Shown here piece by piece: positions 17,014 to 24,590 of a DNA stretch of 64,000 bases. Source of the stretch: Bacillus sp. ISL-55 (GTDB lineage Bacteria; Bacillota; Bacilli; Bacillales; Cytobacillaceae); NCBI RefSeq assembly GCF_018613155.1, contig NZ_JAGGQU010000038.1, positions 93,871 to 157,870 on the forward strand, read 5' to 3'. The translations under genes were made by a program, and so were the position numbers. Every line of letters starts with the position of its first letter. The first letter of the stretch is position 1. The notes beneath the pieces were generated by a model. That model saw nothing but the letters and a program-made list of their open reading frames with translations. It was not told where the DNA came from and ran no database searches.

Positions 17014-18357
17014 ATGAACAAGCACGAACAATGGACTTCAAAGCTCGGGTTCATCCTAGCTGCGGCTGGATCTGCCATTGGGCTCGGGGCAATTTGGAAA
17101 TTCCCCTATATGGCTGGTACAAATGGAGGCGGCATTTTTCTTATCTTTTTCTTGCTGATGACCATTTTTATAGGAGCACCTATATTGCTGGCTGAATTCA
17201 TCATTGGCCGCAACACCCAAAAGGACGCTGTAATGTCTTATAAGCATCTGGCTCCGAAAAGCGCGTGGCCTTTGCTTGGATATGGCGGTGTGATTGCCTC
17301 ATTCCTGATTTTGTCTTTTTACAGTGCTGTTGGCGGCTGGATAATTTCCTACCTTGCGCGAAGTTTCACCGGATCTCTTTCAGGATTGACCCAGGCGGAG
17401 TACGGTGCAGCGTTTGAAAGCATCATATCCAATCCTATTGAGGCCGTTGCAGCTCAGCTTATATTCCTGATTCTGACCATTTGGGTCGTACAGGGCGGTA
17501 TCCAGCAGGGCATTGAAAAAGCGAGCAAATACATGATGCCTGCTCTGTTCATCCTATTTATCATCCTGGTTATCAGGTCTTTGACACTGGATGGAGCGTT
17601 GGCCGGGGTCGAATTTTTCCTGAAGCCTGACTGGTCAGCAGTTACAGGTCAAACCATTTTGATGGCGCTGGGGCAGTCATTTTTTGCACTAAGTGTCGGA
17701 CTGTCAGTAATGGTGACTTATGCTTCTTATTTGTCCAAGGGAGAGAGCCTGGCAAAATCCGCGTTTTCAGTAGTCGGGCTGAATATTCTTATCTCGCTGC
17801 TCGCCGGCCTTGTCATTTTCCCTGCTGTATTCGCGCTTGGTTTTGAGCCGGAAGCAGGACCTGGACTTGTTTTCGTTGTACTGCCAGCAGTCTTTAATGA
17901 ATTGGCATTTGGCGGGTTATTCCTGACGATTTTCTTGATTTTGCTGTTATTTGCGACACTGACATCCGCGTTTTCAATTCTTGAGATCATCGTTGCAGTT
18001 CTATCTAAAGGAGACAAAAATAAGCGAAAAAAGTTTTCATGGATTGCAGGTTTGTTTGTTTTTGCCGCTGGAATTCCGAATGCCCTCTCCTTCGGTGTTT
18101 TATCAGAGGTGAAGTTCTTCGGTAAAACTTTCTTTGATCTCGCTGACTTCCTGACGAGCAATATCGCCCTGCCTCTTGGCGCCTTTTTCATCGCCATATT
18201 TGTTGGCTATGTGCTTCCCCGAAAAATGGTCAGACGTGAAATGGAGGAAGGCACTGGCAGTAATACGTTGTTATTCAACATTTGGTACTTTTCCATCCGC
18301 TACATCGTACCCATAGGTATTGGCATTGTGTTTTTACAATCGATCGGTATAATCTAA
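17014..18357 (+). CDS. Neurotransmitter:sodium symporter (NSS) family transporter
   Basis: Sodium-coupled transporter of the LeuT fold, probably for amino acids. The 447-residue product has about eleven membrane helices. Family markers are the N-terminal W-x-S-K-L-GFILAAAGSAIGLGAIWKFPY segment (Na+ and substrate site in helix 1), the GGIQQGIEKASK loop and GQSFFALSVGLSVMVTYASYL in helix 6. ATG follows AAAGGAGTTTTCTT. B. subtilis YocR and YhdH are relatives. Substrate is unknown. Single gene. Confidence 0.92.
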   Translation: MNKHEQWTSKLGFILAAAGSAIGLGAIWKFPYMAGTNGGGIFLIFFLLMTIFIGAPILLAEFIIGRNTQKDAVMSYKHLAPKSAWPLLGYGGVIASFLILSFYSAVGGWIISYLARSFTGSLSGLTQAEYGAAFESIISNPIEAVAAQLIFLILTIWVVQGGIQQGIEKASKYMMPALFILFIILVIRSLTLDGALAGVEFFLKPDWSAVTGQTILMALGQSFFALSVGLSVMVTYASYLSKGESLAKSAFSVVGLNILISLLAGLVIFPAVFALGFEPEAGPGLVFVVLPAVFNELAFGGLFLTIFLILLLFATLTSAFSILEIIVAVLSKGDKNKRKKFSWIAGLFVFAAGIPNALSFGVLSEVKFFGKTFFDLADFLTSNIALPLGAFFIAIFVGYVLPRKMVRREMEEGTGSNTLLFNIWYFSIRYIVPIGIGIVFLQSIGII

Positions 18358-18450
18358 AGTTAAGAAAACGTTCACATTATTGTCGGTATTTTCAAAAATT
18401 TAATGATAAACTTATAGTAAGAGATATTTTATTTTTGGAGGTGATGAGCG

Positions 18451-18696
18451 ATGACTGCAATTGGAAAGAATATCAAAATGTGCCGTGAACGAGTCGGAAT
18501 TTCCCAGGAGGAGCTCGCTTTAAAAATCAGGGTAGGTACGCGGACAATCCAAAGATACGAAAGCGGCGAGCATACACCTAAATTGCAGACGATTTTAAAA
18601 ATCTCAACAGCCCTCGATGTCCCTGCGTCAGAGTTAATGGGCGAGATTTATTACACTGCACCGCCAGAACTCGACCAGAGACCAAGCAGCTTATAA
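18451..18696 (+). CDS. Small XRE-family helix-turn-helix regulator
   Basis: An 81-residue DNA-binding protein. Residues 4-61 form a Cro/CI-type HTH: IGKNIKMCRERVGISQEELA, then VGTRTIQRYESGEHTPKLQTI and ISTALDVPASELM. No effector domain follows. ATG is preceded by GGAGGTGATGAGCG. It has its own terminator; targets are unknown. Confidence 0.88.
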   Translation: MTAIGKNIKMCRERVGISQEELALKIRVGTRTIQRYESGEHTPKLQTILKISTALDVPASELMGEIYYTAPPELDQRPSSL

Positions 18697-18721
18697 CCTG
18701 AAAAATCATCATATATCTTAG

Positions 18722-18750
18722 CAGGCAGGCTCTCTGCCTGTTTTATTTTT
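18722..18750 (+). terminator. Intrinsic terminator after the HTH gene
   Basis: Stem CAGGCAG with CTGCCTG (5-nt loop), followed by TTTTATTTTT. Confidence 0.8.
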
Positions 18751-18752
18751 CA

Positions 18753-18872
18753 TTTAAAATTTTGAAAATTAATGTATACTATTCTGCCAATCTGGCTATC
18801 CTATTCCCATAAGGCTTTCTAGTATTCCCCCCCTTTTTTAATGGACACCAGTATTGGTGTCCATATTTTTTT
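18753..18872 (+). ncRNA. Candidate small RNA with own promoter and terminator
   Basis: TTTAAA (18753-18758) and TATACT (18775-18780) are 16 bp apart. About 55 bp after the likely start site is a perfect 10-bp terminator stem ATGGACACCA/TGGTGTCCAT followed by ATTTTTTTG (18841-18872). No reading frame of note lies between, so a structured RNA of about 85 nt is possible. The transcribed part also contains a GCCA/TGGC hairpin. It lies upstream of yugF but ends about 100 nt before it. Confidence 0.4.
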
Positions 18873-18969
18873 GTGTTTCCGGTCATTTTTTTGTGTGAAG
18901 TTGGAATTTGCGGGGAAAATAAGTGGCATACCTTGCCTAATTTGCTAATCATGTCAGGAGTGAAAGCCG

Positions 18970-19824
18970 ATGGAATTCGCCAGGAATAAAACCGTAAGAG
19001 GAATCGATCTTTACTATGAGCACTACCAGAACCCGGAGTCGAAGGAAACACTGGTTTTGCTTCATGGATTTCTTTCCTCAACTTTCAGCTTCAGGCATTT
19101 GGTCCCCCTGCTAAAAGAGGATTATAACGTCATTTCCGTCGACCTTCCCCCTTTTGGGAAAAGCGGGAAGATTTCCAGCTTTAAATATTCCTATGAAAAT
19201 CTCGCCGCAACGGTTGTTGAATTGATGAAATCCCTTGGCATCCGCGAATTTAATGTCGTTGGCCATTCGATGGGCGGGCAAATTGCCATGAACATTCTGC
19301 TGCATCACCCGGAATATGCGAAAAAGGGAATTCTGCTTTGCAGTTCGGGGTATTTGAAAAAGGCAAAGCTGCCGCTCGTACTTTCCAGCTACATCCCGTA
19401 TTTCCATCTCTATGTGAAGTTCCACCTGGCGCGCTCAGGAGTAAAGCAGAACTTGCAGAACGTCGTCTATGACCATTCAATGATCAATGATGAAATGCTG
19501 TATGGCTATCTCTCCCCATTTTTAGAGGATGATATTTTCAAAGCCTTGACGATGATGATCCGCCACCGAGAGGGTGATCTGTCAGCTGAGGAACTGCGAA
19601 AAATAGAAGCACCATGCCTGCTGATCTGGGGTGAACAAGATAAAGTTGTCCCCGTCCGAATCGGGAGAAAGTTGAATAAGGATTTGAAGAATTCCGAGCT
19701 GGTCATTTTAAAGGAAACAGGCCACCTTGTTCCCGAGGAACGCCCTGAAGATGTCCATCAGCTGATCAACAGATTCATGGCAGCAGAGGAAACAGCAGAA
19801 GCAACAGCAAACGGCAGCCTTTGA
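18970..19824 (+). CDS. yugF: Alpha/beta hydrolase YugF
   Basis: A 284-residue alpha/beta-fold hydrolase. The nucleophile elbow GHSMGG sits at about residue 99, with an oxyanion-type HGFLSS motif near residue 33. A candidate acid (WGEQDKVVP, about 224) and a catalytic histidine in ETGHLVPEE (about 256) complete a Ser-Asp-His triad. Substrate is unknown. ATG follows CAGGAGTGAAAGCCG. Its place next to yugE and patB matches B. subtilis. Confidence 0.9.
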   Translation: MEFARNKTVRGIDLYYEHYQNPESKETLVLLHGFLSSTFSFRHLVPLLKEDYNVISVDLPPFGKSGKISSFKYSYENLAATVVELMKSLGIREFNVVGHSMGGQIAMNILLHHPEYAKKGILLCSSGYLKKAKLPLVLSSYIPYFHLYVKFHLARSGVKQNLQNVVYDHSMINDEMLYGYLSPFLEDDIFKALTMMIRHREGDLSAEELRKIEAPCLLIWGEQDKVVPVRIGRKLNKDLKNSELVILKETGHLVPEERPEDVHQLINRFMAAEETAEATANGSL

Positions 19825-19835
19825 TGGCTGCCGTT
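19810..19835 (+). terminator. Terminator-like hairpin overlapping the yugF stop
   Basis: A 10-bp stem AACGGCAGCC/GGCTGCCGTT with a 6-nt loop. The T tract after it is weak. Confidence 0.55.
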
Positions 19836-19859
19836 TCTGCTAGTGCGTTATGTGCAGGT

Positions 19860-20120
19860 TTATAAGGAACATACGTCTTCGTTCTTGATGGCCAGCAAGG
19901 TGTTCGCTATTAAGAGACACTCTTGGTATGGCAAAACTTGTTCAAACGAAAATTCAAATACTGACTGAATCCTTTGGGCAATTTTATCGGCTTCGTCATG
20001 ATCATGGACAGCCTGGAGAATATCAGCAATTTCCGGGTCGAATTCTCCTTCGCCAACTTTGAAAGGGTCCCATTTATTTAAGACATCGATCAATTTATAA
20101 CTGAGTTCTTTAGATTCCAA
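19860..20120 (-). CDS. yugE: DUF1871 protein YugE
   Basis: An 86-residue soluble, mostly helical protein of the YugE/DUF1871 family, function unknown. It contains the conserved WDPF segment and HDHDEADKIAQRIQSVFEFSFE. The TTG at 20120 is chosen because GGTGA lies about 7 nt upstream and the length then equals B. subtilis YugE; a second TTG at 20126 is too close to the site. It lies convergent to yugF. Confidence 0.85.
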   Translation of the reverse strand: MESKELSYKLIDVLNKWDPFKVGEGEFDPEIADILQAVHDHDEADKIAQRIQSVFEFSFEQVLPYQECLLIANTLLAIKNEDVCSL

Positions 20121-20206
20121 ATTCAATCACCTGATTATTTTTTAAAAATATCTTATCATATTGTTAGTGAGAGTTAAATTTTTCAGGAAAAGGGCGGTGC
20201 GTACAT

Positions 20207-21376
20207 ATGGAAAGAATAGATTTTGACAAAGTAGTGGACCGGAACAATTCGCATTCAGTGAAGTGGGATGCGATCGATAAGGTTTTTGGCAAAGACGACG
20301 TCCTGCCAATGTGGGTCGCGGATATGGACTTCCACCCTCCACAGGCAGTTACAGATGCGCTGAAGGACCGGATCGAACACGGGATTTTCGGCTATACGTT
20401 TGTCCCAATGTCAGTGACTGAAGCCATCCAGGACTGGATGAAAAATCGCCATGACTGCGAGTTCAAGAAATCATCCATCGTTTTTAGCGAAGGGGTCGTC
20501 CCTTCGATCAGCACGGCGATTCGGGCATATACGGAAAAAGGCGATAAGGTGCTCGTTCATTCTCCTGTGTACACACCTTTTTTCAACATGGTCAAAAATA
20601 ATGAGCGAACACTTGTCACGTCCAACCTGATATATGAAAATGGGCGATTCGAGCTCGACTTCACCGACTTTGAAGATAAGCTGAGAGATGGAGCCAAGAT
20701 GTTCATCCTTTGTAACCCGCATAATCCGGGCGGCCGGGTATGGACGAGAGACGAACTGGAAAAAATCGGCGACCTGTGCGTGAAGCATAACTGTCTGATC
20801 GTTTCAGATGAAATCCACTCCGATTTAGTGTTTAAACCTAATGTCCATATTCCAATCGCATCAATCAAGGAAGAATTCAGGGAAATCACAACAACATTCG
20901 TTGCGCCAAGCAAAACATTCAACCTTGCCGGGCTGCAGGCATCTGCCGCATTGATTCCCAACAAAGAGTTAAAGGACAAATTCAAGAAAATCCAGGAGCA
21001 GCAAGGCTTCTTCACATTGAATGCCTTTGCGGTCGCCGGAATGGAGGCAGCCTATCGCGGCGGCGAGGAGTGGCTTGACCAGCTATTAGCTTATCTGGAT
21101 GAGAATATGAAAATAGCTACAGACTTTATGGCAGAACACCTGCCTGCACTCAAGCCGATGAAAGCAGATGCCACTTATCTTTTGTGGATCGACTGCCGAG
21201 AACTTGGATTGAGTGACGAGGAGATAAAGGATACGCTGCTCAATAAAGGCAAGCTGGGACTGGAACCAGGAACGAAGTACGGTGAAGGCGGAGAGGGCTT
21301 TGTGCGGATGAATCTCGCCTGCCCGCGCGAAACCTTGAATGAAGGCCTGGAAAGATTGAGGAAGGCATTCAGTTAG
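20207..21376 (+). CDS. patB: PatB/MalY-type cystathionine beta-lyase (aminotransferase fold)
   Basis: PLP-dependent C-S lyase that cleaves cystathionine or cysteine conjugates. The 389-residue product opens with the family-typical DRNNSHSVKWD and LPMWVADMDF segments. It also carries NPHNPGGRVW, SDEIHSDLVF and the PLP lysine in PSKTFNLAGLQ (about residue 235), and a substrate carboxylate-binding Arg region near the C-terminus (FVRMNLACPR). GGGCGG lies upstream of the ATG. It follows yugE and yugF as in B. subtilis. Confidence 0.93.
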   Translation: MERIDFDKVVDRNNSHSVKWDAIDKVFGKDDVLPMWVADMDFHPPQAVTDALKDRIEHGIFGYTFVPMSVTEAIQDWMKNRHDCEFKKSSIVFSEGVVPSISTAIRAYTEKGDKVLVHSPVYTPFFNMVKNNERTLVTSNLIYENGRFELDFTDFEDKLRDGAKMFILCNPHNPGGRVWTRDELEKIGDLCVKHNCLIVSDEIHSDLVFKPNVHIPIASIKEEFREITTTFVAPSKTFNLAGLQASAALIPNKELKDKFKKIQEQQGFFTLNAFAVAGMEAAYRGGEEWLDQLLAYLDENMKIATDFMAEHLPALKPMKADATYLLWIDCRELGLSDEEIKDTLLNKGKLGLEPGTKYGEGGEGFVRMNLACPRETLNEGLERLRKAFS

Positions 21377-21389
21377 ATACTAAAAGCAA

Positions 21390-21423
21390 AAATGGAGCCG
21401 TCCCATTCGGGCAGGCTCCATTT
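21390..21423. terminator. Terminator after patB
   Basis: Stem AAATGGAGCC/GGCTCCATTT with a 14-nt loop, followed by TTCTTA; also fits the 3' end of the convergent zincin gene. Confidence 0.75.
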
Positions 21424-21424
21424 C

Positions 21425-21874
21425 TTATGCGCTCATTTCCAGAGCTTCGTAATATGGCTCTAAGGAATATCCGATGATCGTGTCCATGAATGAATGCAGC
21501 TTTTCCGGAATCAGCATGCGTGCGTAATCCCAGGCATTCATCTCAATCTGGAGAGCAACCTTCTTTTTTAATACATCATTGCCGGTTTCCTCTATCTGCT
21601 GGATTAGCTCCGCAAGTTCGCCGTCCTCGGCATGGCCAATTTCATGTGCAAAGACGACCGCAAGATAATCTTCAAATTGATCTAGTGACGAAAAGAGCTG
21701 CAGGCATTGCGCCTTGATCTCTTCAATATATAAAGTAATCGTATGAGTTCCAAAATTATATTTCCCGCCCGCAAACCGGTCTCCAGGGAAAAAATCCTCA
21801 AGTTCAACCTGGACACTGCTGCCAGATTGGACAAGAATTGTTTCGACAATATTCTCTATCTGTAAGTTCTTCAA
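21425..21874 (-). CDS. Small putative zinc metallopeptidase (HEIGH zincin)
   Basis: A 149-residue protein with an HEXXH motif, HEIGH, at residues 77-81 preceded by a hydrophobic LAVVFA strand or helix. A candidate third zinc ligand is Glu111 in QIEMNAWDYA. This spacing and the E-x-N-A-W pattern resemble ImmA/IrrE-type peptidases. No signal peptide is present, so it should act in the cytoplasm. TTG at 21874 follows TAGGGGTATAAA. No repressor gene or toxin partner is adjacent. Family placement is inference. Confidence 0.78.
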   Translation of the reverse strand: MKNLQIENIVETILVQSGSSVQVELEDFFPGDRFAGGKYNFGTHTITLYIEEIKAQCLQLFSSLDQFEDYLAVVFAHEIGHAEDGELAELIQQIEETGNDVLKKKVALQIEMNAWDYARMLIPEKLHSFMDTIIGYSLEPYYEALEMSA

Positions 21875-22020
21875 TTTATACCCCTACTCTTGATTTTAGA
21901 ATATAAATTGTATTATAACGCTTTTGTAAAATAATGAAAACATGACTTTTACCCCGAATTTCGGCAGGACAAACCTGATTTTCAATAATTATTGAATGGA
22001 TAGTTCCTCATTTTCCATTT

Positions 22021-22119
22021 TTATAGCGAAAATTACGTTTTTATAGCGATATTCCTGATTTTATAGCGAAAATCCGGATTTTATAGCGAATTGGAAATTT
22101 CGTTCGATTTTTTCCAGTT
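22021..22119 (+). repeat. 20-bp direct-repeat array with 31-nt terminal hairpin (copy 2)
   Basis: Four units of TTTTATAGCGAAAAT type with TATAGCG at 22022, 22042, 22062 and 22082. They are closed by a 31-nt inverted repeat (22089-22119) opening AATTGGAAATTTCGTT and closing TTTCCAGTT. The terminal part nearly matches that at 5806. The unit core is TATAGCG here versus TATTGGCG in the other two copies. Confidence 0.85.
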
Positions 22120-22139
22120 CACAGCAGCTCTATAAAAAA

Positions 22140-22166
22140 AGAACAGCCAATAAAATCAGCTGTTCT
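22140..22166 (-). terminator. Terminator overlapping the end of the 71-residue membrane protein gene
   Basis: Stem AGAACAGC/GCTGTTCT, followed on the minus strand by TTTTTTTATA. Confidence 0.8.
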
Positions 22167-22368
22167 CCTTTGTATCATTCATTTGTTCCATGATTGCCTG
22201 CTCATGTTCCTTTGCTTTCTGCGCTTCCCTTTTGGAAACTTTGATGATGTATCTCATCGTCAGGACCGCCCCAATCAGGAAAACGAGGGAAGTAATCGCA
22301 GCCGGGATATATTCTGTCTTGTCTTCTGGAAAATATAAAAACAATGAGATGATAAACCACTTACTCAT
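22156..22368 (-). CDS. Small membrane protein, unknown
   Basis: A protein of about 70 residues with a hydrophobic N-terminus, a second hydrophobic segment (about residues 24-44) and a charged, helical C-terminal tail rich in Lys and Glu. I do not recognise it. ATG at 22368 is preferred by spacing from AAAGGAAG; another ATG lies two codons earlier. A terminator overlaps its 3' end. Confidence 0.65.
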   Translation of the reverse strand: MSKWFIISLFLYFPEDKTEYIPAAITSLVFLIGAVLTMRYIIKVSKREAQKAKEHEQAIMEQMNDTKENS

Positions 22369-22441
22369 TCTCATCTTCCTTTCTTAAGCTCTCAAAATAT
22401 TATATCAAGCTTTAGGGATCTCTCCAACATGATGCTATGTT

Positions 22442-23188
22442 CTACTTCAATACATTGATTTTTTCGATGACAACATCTTTCTCAGGCTTGTCCTGTGCTC
22501 CTGTTGGCGTAGCAGCAATCTTGTCTACGACATCCATCCCCTCGACAACCTGGCCGAAGACGGTATGTCCGCCATCAAGATGCGGTGTCCCGCCACTTTC
22601 ATACATCTTCAGCACTTCTTCTGGGTAGCCTGCCTGCTTCATCTTTTCTGGCAAACTAGCATCAAGCTCTTTGTTCTGGACGATGAAGAACTGGCTTCCA
22701 TTCGTGTTCGGACCTGAGTTGGCCATCGACAATGCACCGCGAATGTTGAAAAGTTCCCGTGAAAATTCATCTTCAAACGGTTCGCCGTAAATGCTTTCCC
22801 CGCCCATTCCAGTTCCATCAGGATCACCGCCCTGAATCATGAACCCGTCTATAACACGGTGGAACGTGACACCTTCATAGTAGCCTTCTTCGCTGTGTTT
22901 GATAAAATTCTCTACTGCCTTTGGAGCCTGCTCTGGGAAAAGTTTGATTTTAACCGAACCCATGGAAGTGACCATTTCTACAAGCCTTTCATTATCCTGG
23001 ACTTCGGCAGTCGCTTGAGGGTAATCAAGATCTTCATCGGCCTGGCCAGCTTGTCCGCCATCATCCTGCTTTTCTTCACTCTTCTTTTCTTCATTCTGCT
23101 TGTCCGCTTCCTGCTTTTCATCAGCCGTACCGCAGCCTGCAAGTAAAACCATCATTGCAAATAAAATCATTAGTATTTTTTTAGTCAT
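22442..23188 (-). CDS. Lipoprotein peptidyl-prolyl cis-trans isomerase (cyclophilin)
   Basis: Extracytoplasmic foldase anchored by a lipid. Residues 1-18 form a lipoprotein signal with lipobox LLAGC, followed by about 45 residues rich in Glu, Lys and Asp. The cyclophilin domain runs from about residue 65 to the end with [15 protein letters not shown], the YGEPFEDEF segment and NTNGSQFFI. The product is 248 residues, much longer than cytosolic PpiB. ATG follows AGGAGGGATACATACA. It is divergent from kapB, in the place that kinB occupies in B. subtilis. Confidence 0.92.
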   Translation of the reverse strand: MTKKILMILFAMMVLLAGCGTADEKQEADKQNEEKKSEEKQDDGGQAGQADEDLDYPQATAEVQDNERLVEMVTSMGSVKIKLFPEQAPKAVENFIKHSEEGYYEGVTFHRVIDGFMIQGGDPDGTGMGGESIYGEPFEDEFSRELFNIRGALSMANSGPNTNGSQFFIVQNKELDASLPEKMKQAGYPEEVLKMYESGGTPHLDGGHTVFGQVVEGMDVVDKIAATPTGAQDKPEKDVVIEKINVLK

Positions 23189-23295
23189 TGTATGTATCCC
23201 TCCTATAAGACACTTTATAGTATTACAAAATGTTTTGCATCTGTCTTTTTTGCTATAATATAAGAAATTAACACGAACACGAAAGGAGCTTCAAC

Positions 23296-23679
23296 ATGGC
23301 TGAATTGAACATTGGCGATCAGGTAACCGCCATTTATAAGACCGGCAAATACATAGGCGAAATCACGGAACGCAGGCCACAGCACTATCTTGTCCGAGTA
23401 TTGGCTGTCGCAAAACACCCAATGCAGGGCGACCTCCATAATCCAAAGGATGCGGCAGTTGGCTTTTTCCATGAAAGAAAAGCACTTTCCTACCGCGAAC
23501 AGGCAAATATCCCGGAAAAAATGGTCAAGCCATTCGAAGGTGACATTCCTGAATACACCGAGTCATTAAAGGAAGCCATAAATAAGCTTCGTGCCGAACT
23601 GCAAGATGACGATTCCGCGTGGGCTCAGCAAAGCCTAAGAAATTTGGAGTCTCTTGAGAAGGATTATTTTAAAAATTAG
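23296..23679 (+). CDS. kapB: KapB, kinase-associated protein B
   Basis: A 127-residue KapB homologue; in B. subtilis KapB is needed for KinB signalling into the sporulation phosphorelay. Conserved stretches include IGDQVTAIYKTGKYIGEI and VLAVAKHPMQGDLHNP. B. subtilis KapB is described as a lipoprotein, but this protein has no signal peptide or lipobox, so it looks cytoplasmic. The kinB gene, adjacent in B. subtilis, is not in this window. ATG follows AAAGGAGCTTCAAC. Confidence 0.9.
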   Translation: MAELNIGDQVTAIYKTGKYIGEITERRPQHYLVRVLAVAKHPMQGDLHNPKDAAVGFFHERKALSYREQANIPEKMVKPFEGDIPEYTESLKEAINKLRAELQDDDSAWAQQSLRNLESLEKDYFKN

Positions 23680-23701
23680 AGAAAAGAAGCCTAACAACGC
23701 C

Positions 23702-23734
23702 AAAAGCCAGATTGTATTTTTCAATCTGGCTTTT
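23702..23734. terminator. Bidirectional terminator between kapB and kapD
   Basis: A 13-bp perfect stem AAAAGCCAGATTG with complement and 7-nt loop between convergent genes. Confidence 0.88.
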
Positions 23735-24358
23735 CTATGCGAATTTATTAAGCAGTTTGGAAAAATCGACCATGTCCCCGATTGTTGCAGGTTCTGGCTT
23801 TTGAAGATATTGTTTGTCTTTCTCAACGAGCTTGTAAATATGGTATGTCGTCAAAGCATCATCCAGCGCGCGATGATGTTTTCCTGTTCCTTCCCTCCCA
23901 TATTCCTGAACGGCCTTCCATAGACCCGTCTGATTCTGGTCGCCGAAGAAACGCTTATACTCCATTGATAGATCGATTTGCTTTCCTGGCAGCGGAAAAG
24001 CTGCAGAAGCCTGCTGGCAATTTTGCTGCAATACCTTCATATCCATATTGCCCCAGGTAACAATCTGGCAATTCTTGCTTCCACCCATTGATTTAAGCTT
24101 ATCTACCAAAGCCCTGAATGTGATGCCTGAATTCACCTGCTCTTGAGAGATGTTCAGGAATGAACGGCAGCGTTCTGTCAAAATGGGAAAAGCCAGCGGC
24201 CGTACATAGGAAGAAAATTGTTCAACCACCTTGCCGCCTTCGACGAGAACTGCGCCAGCTTCAATGATTTCCGGGTAAAAGCCCCTTCTCCTGCTGTTTC
24301 GATCAGGCATCGTAAATTCAAAATCAATAAATAATGTTGTCCTTTCTTTTTCGCTCAT
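23735..24358 (-). CDS. kapD: KapD, DEDDh-type 3'-5' exonuclease family
   Basis: A 207-residue exonuclease-fold protein; B. subtilis KapD inhibits the KinA route to sporulation. DEDDh residues are visible: Asp and Glu in FIDFEFT (about residue 12), Asp in WGNMDMKVL, and His/Asp in HHRALDDALTTYHI near residue 175. ATG follows GGGGAAGC. It is convergent with kapB and divergent from pbpD, as in B. subtilis. Confidence 0.9.
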   Translation of the reverse strand: MSEKERTTLFIDFEFTMPDRNSRRRGFYPEIIEAGAVLVEGGKVVEQFSSYVRPLAFPILTERCRSFLNISQEQVNSGITFRALVDKLKSMGGSKNCQIVTWGNMDMKVLQQNCQQASAAFPLPGKQIDLSMEYKRFFGDQNQTGLWKAVQEYGREGTGKHHRALDDALTTYHIYKLVEKDKQYLQKPEPATIGDMVDFSKLLNKFA

Positions 24359-24590
24359 GCTTCCCCAACTTTCTGAAAAGCCAGTAGTTGTATGTAACCA
24401 GTATATGCTTTTCGGTCGATTATTTTTTCTATTATATCACGTTTCTTGGTAAATTTTTAAATTTTCTGCAATTTTGACACAGCATTTTTTTGAATGGAAG
24501 GGGTTTCGGAAAAAGAAGTGAAAAATAGCTTGTTCGTTCCGATAATATGTTGAGTAATAAAAAATCATTTTGACGCAGAAAGGAATTACC

